14,202 nt of DNA from an uncultured Bacillus sp. (GTDB lineage Bacteria > Bacillota > Bacilli > Bacillales > Cytobacillaceae), in contig CALCRD010000391.1 of assembly GCA_937894355.1 (NCBI GenBank), positions 1-14,202 of the forward strand, read 5' to 3'. The translations under genes and the position numbers were made by a program. Within the stretch, counting starts at the first letter, position 1. Each line of letters begins with the position of its first letter. Of the stretch, positions 12,563 to 14,202 are shown in pieces. The notes under the pieces were generated by a model. That model did not search any database, had not been told where the DNA came from, and was given only the letters and a program-made list of their open reading frames with translations.

Positions 12563-13123
12563 ATGAAACTTATTGTTGGCCTAGGGAATCCTGGTAAACA
12601 GTATGAAACCACGAGACATAATATTGGATTTAGTGTGATAGATAAATTGTCTCTTAATCTAGATATCCGTCTAGATCAAGCCAAGCATAAAGGTATTTTT
12701 GGTATGGGTTTTGTAGATGGAGAGAAGGTACTATTATTAAAACCGCTTACATATATGAATTTATCGGGTGAAGCCATAAGGGCAGTTCTCGATTATTATC
12801 AAATTCCGATTGAAGATTTGGTCGTGATTTATGATGACCTTGATTTACCAGTCGGTCGAATTCGTTTGCGGCAAAAGGGAAGTGCGGGCGGTCATAATGG
12901 TATTAAGTCGACCATCGCCCATTTAGGTACGCAAAATTTTAATCGGATTAGAGTTGGTATTGATCGGCCGGTGAGTGGAATGAGCGTATCCGATTATGTA
13001 TTAAGCCGTTTTTCTAAGGACGAGCAAAAGTTGCTCGAAGCGGTCATAGATAAATGTGCAGACGCCTGCAAAAGTACGATTAAAAAGCCCTTTTTACAAG
13101 TAATGAATGAATTTAATACCTAA
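12563..13123 (+). CDS. pth: Peptidyl-tRNA hydrolase
   Basis: Pth releases peptides from peptidyl-tRNA that has dropped off ribosomes, recycling tRNA. The gene is called spoVC in B. subtilis because a mutant is blocked in spore coat formation. The 186-residue product (B. subtilis 188) has the family signature VGLGNPGKQYETTRHNIGF (5-23) with N9 and the catalytic H19. N66 lies in LTYMNLSG, D91 in VIYDDLDLPVG, and N112 in SAGGHNGIKS, matching the active-site set known from E. coli Pth. The ATG at 12563 is preceded by AGGGGTGG (12551-12558 region). It lies after the ctc terminator; I see no convincing separate promoter in the short gap, so read-through is possible. Confidence 0.97.
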   Translation: MKLIVGLGNPGKQYETTRHNIGFSVIDKLSLNLDIRLDQAKHKGIFGMGFVDGEKVLLLKPLTYMNLSGEAIRAVLDYYQIPIEDLVVIYDDLDLPVGRIRLRQKGSAGGHNGIKSTIAHLGTQNFNRIRVGIDRPVSGMSVSDYVLSRFSKDEQKLLEAVIDKCADACKSTIKKPFLQVMNEFNT

Positions 13124-13127
13124 AGCT

Positions 13128-13155
13128 ACATGTTTGCTAGAAAAATAACATACAA
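13128..13155 (+). promoter_or_regulatory. Possible sigma-F/sigma-G promoter for fin
   Basis: ACATG (13128-13132), a 16-base spacer and CATACAA (13149-13155) loosely resemble the forespore promoter pattern. fin is forespore-expressed in B. subtilis, but the match here is partial. Confidence 0.3.
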
Positions 13156-13228
13156 TAGAGCTATGAGAGAATAAGTTTCCCCAAAACAGTAAATAATAAT
13201 GTTTATACACTGTCTAGGAGGAAATCAT

Positions 13229-13459
13229 GTGGCTATTCATTACCATTGTCGCCATTGTGGCGTAAAAATTGGCTCACTTGAAAAAATGTCAGTTCATAGT
13301 GAACAACTAGGGTTACACAAGCTATCAGATGAGGAACGACAGGATATGGTTTCTTATGATCAACACGGTGATATTCAAATCACTTCAATTTGCGAGGATT
13401 GCCAAGAACACTTAAATCGCAATCCCGACTATCACCAATACGATTTTCTGATACATTAA
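13229..13459 (+). CDS. fin: Anti-sigma-F factor Fin (YabK)
   Basis: Fin is a small zinc-binding protein made in the forespore of B. subtilis that inhibits sigma-F and promotes the switch to sigma-G. The 76-residue product equals the B. subtilis length. It carries two CxxC pairs, C7/C10 (YHCRHCGVKIGS) and C55/C58 (ICEDCQEHL), able to hold one zinc ion, and ends with the conserved RNPDYHQYDF segment. The start is GTG at 13229, 7 bases after AGGAGG (13216-13221). An upstream in-frame ATG at 13199 would add 10 residues but has no ribosome-binding site. An ATG at 13227 overlaps the GTG in another frame and opens a 12-codon frame. The position between pth and mfd is conserved. Confidence 0.93.
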   Translation: MAIHYHCRHCGVKIGSLEKMSVHSEQLGLHKLSDEERQDMVSYDQHGDIQITSICEDCQEHLNRNPDYHQYDFLIH

Positions 13460-13461
13460 CA

Positions 13462-13489
13462 GCTTTGGACATTCATCCAAAGCATTTTT
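13462..13489 (+). terminator. Rho-independent terminator after fin
   Basis: GCTTTGGA (13462-13469) and TCCAAAGC (13476-13483) form an 8-bp perfect stem with a 6-base loop, followed by ATTTTT. Confidence 0.88.
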
Positions 13490-13494
13490 CTGTT

Positions 13495-13547
13495 AGCGCT
13501 ATTCATTTGCCTAGGGGGCTTGAATGAACAGCCCCTGACCAAGGCGC
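13495..13547. repeat. Possible minimal remnant of the family-2 repeat before mfd
   Basis: AGCGC (13495-13499) pairs with GCGCT (13544-13548 region) and AGGGGGCT (13513-13520) with AGCCCCT (13530-13536). The outer sequences GCCTAGGGGGCT and GCCCCTGACCAAGGCGCTT resemble the two ends of the repeat at 5467-5604, with its middle missing. It ends 8 bases before the mfd ribosome-binding site. Confidence 0.4.
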
Positions 13548-13568
13548 TTTTTGAAAGGAGTGGTCCGG

Positions 13569-14202
13569 ATGAAAGGAATTAAAGAGGCCATAAGCAGGCA
13601 AGAAGATGTTCAGTCTGTGATTGTAGGAGTAAATGAAGGAATTAAAGAACAATTAATTGCAGGTTTATCCGGATCAGCCAGAACCGTTTTCCTTGCTTCA
13701 GTATTTGAAAAAACAAAGAGGCCGCTACTGGTTGTTACACATAATCTGTTACAAGCTCAAAAACTATATGATGACCTTGCCAATTTAATAGGGGAAGAGG
13801 ATGTCTTTCTTTATCCAGCAAACGAGCTAATCGCTGCAGAATTAAGTATTGCTAGTCCAGAGCTTAAAGCGCAACGGATCGAAGCAATGAATCACTGGGT
13901 CGATGGCCAAAGTGGCATTATGATTGTTCCAGTTGCCGGAATACGGAAAGTTTTGCCGCCGAAAGCCTTGTGGGAAAACTATCAAATTTCCTTAAAAGTA
14001 AATCAAGAGATTGTGCTGGATGAACTATTAAATAGACTGGTGATGATGGGGTATGTCCGCTCAGAAATGGTGTCTGCTCCTGGGGAGTTTAGTCTTCGTG
14101 GCGGAATTCTCGACATTTATTCACTAACAGAGGTTGACCCTATTCGGATTGAATTATTTGATACGGAGATAGACTCAATTCGGACATTTTCTTTGGAAAA
14201 TC
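13569..14202 (+). CDS. mfd: Transcription-repair coupling factor Mfd (5' part, cut by window end)
   Basis: Mfd displaces RNA polymerase stalled at DNA damage and recruits UvrA, coupling repair to transcription. Only the first 211 codons are in the window; the full family protein has nearly 1,200 residues. The visible part is the N-terminal UvrB-like module. It includes GLSGSART at 32-39, a degenerate Walker A loop, as is usual for this non-ATPase module, then RPLLVVTHNLLQAQKLYDDL, FLYPANEL and the UvrB-like EFSLRGGILDIY with PIRIELFDTEIDSIRTF near the window end. The frame is open to 14202 without interruption. The ATG at 13569 follows AAGGAG (13555-13560) with 8 bases between. It follows fin directly, as in B. 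subtilis, but the fin terminator separates them and I see no clear promoter. Confidence 0.96.
   Translation, partial: MKGIKEAISRQEDVQSVIVGVNEGIKEQLIAGLSGSARTVFLASVFEKTKRPLLVVTHNLLQAQKLYDDLANLIGEEDVFLYPANELIAAELSIASPELKAQRIEAMNHWVDGQSGIMIVPVAGIRKVLPPKALWENYQISLKVNQEIVLDELLNRLVMMGYVRSEMVSAPGEFSLRGGILDIYSLTEVDPIRIELFDTEIDSIRTFSLEN

Noticed and set aside
1..14202. CRISPR array, tRNA or rRNA genes, transposase, prophage or defence genes
   Set aside because: No regularly spaced direct repeats, no RNA gene signatures and no mobile-element proteins were seen on either strand. All long plus-strand frames are explained by conserved Bacillaceae core genes.

Overview
The window is a stretch of conserved core chromosome from a low-GC, endospore-forming Firmicute of the family Bacillaceae. 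Gene order, from sequence recognition, is tatD(yabD) - yabE - rnmV - ksgA - yabG - veg - sspF - ispE - purR - ridA(yabJ) - spoVG - glmU - prs - ctc - pth(spoVC) - fin(yabK) - mfd (cut by the window end). This matches the order I know from Bacillus subtilis near the origin. All genes are on the + strand. Sporulation genes (yabG, sspF, spoVG, fin) establish a spore former. The two families of dispersed intergenic repeats resemble those I recall from Neobacillus/Cytobacillus-type genomes rather than B. subtilis itself; that placement is inference.

Layout. 1-2283: right end of a dispersed repeat, the tatD nuclease, and the cell-wall protein YabE under a perfect sigma-A consensus promoter. 2284-3918: rnmV and ksgA, an overlapping pair for 5S rRNA maturation and 16S rRNA dimethylation. 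3919-4930: yabG behind a good sigma-K promoter. 5037-5440: veg with tandem strong promoters. 5464-6119: sspF, flanked by a large hairpin-forming repeat and by a decayed copy of the same family. 6155-8451: ispE, purR and ridA. 8555-9001: spoVG with a textbook sigma-H promoter. 9010-9195: a 186-bp dispersed repeat. 9320-12523: glmU, prs and ctc, with a sigma-B-type promoter in front of ctc. 12563-14202: pth, fin and the start of mfd.

How the genes relate. glmU and prs make UDP-GlcNAc and PRPP. PRPP is the ligand sensed by PurR, encoded nearby with RidA. RnmV, KsgA, Ctc/L25 and Pth serve ribosome maturation and translation. YabG, SspF, SpoVG and Fin each carry sequence signs of a different sporulation sigma factor (K, G, H, F/G).

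No new multi-gene system, phage, CRISPR array or defence island is visible. The points of interest are regulatory: an ECF-type promoter aimed antisense into yabE; a likely AUC start for yabE; an inverted repeat that could hide the ctc ribosome-binding site only in read-through mRNA; PurBox-like half-sites in front of purR; and hairpin-rich repeats placed at transcription-unit boundaries.
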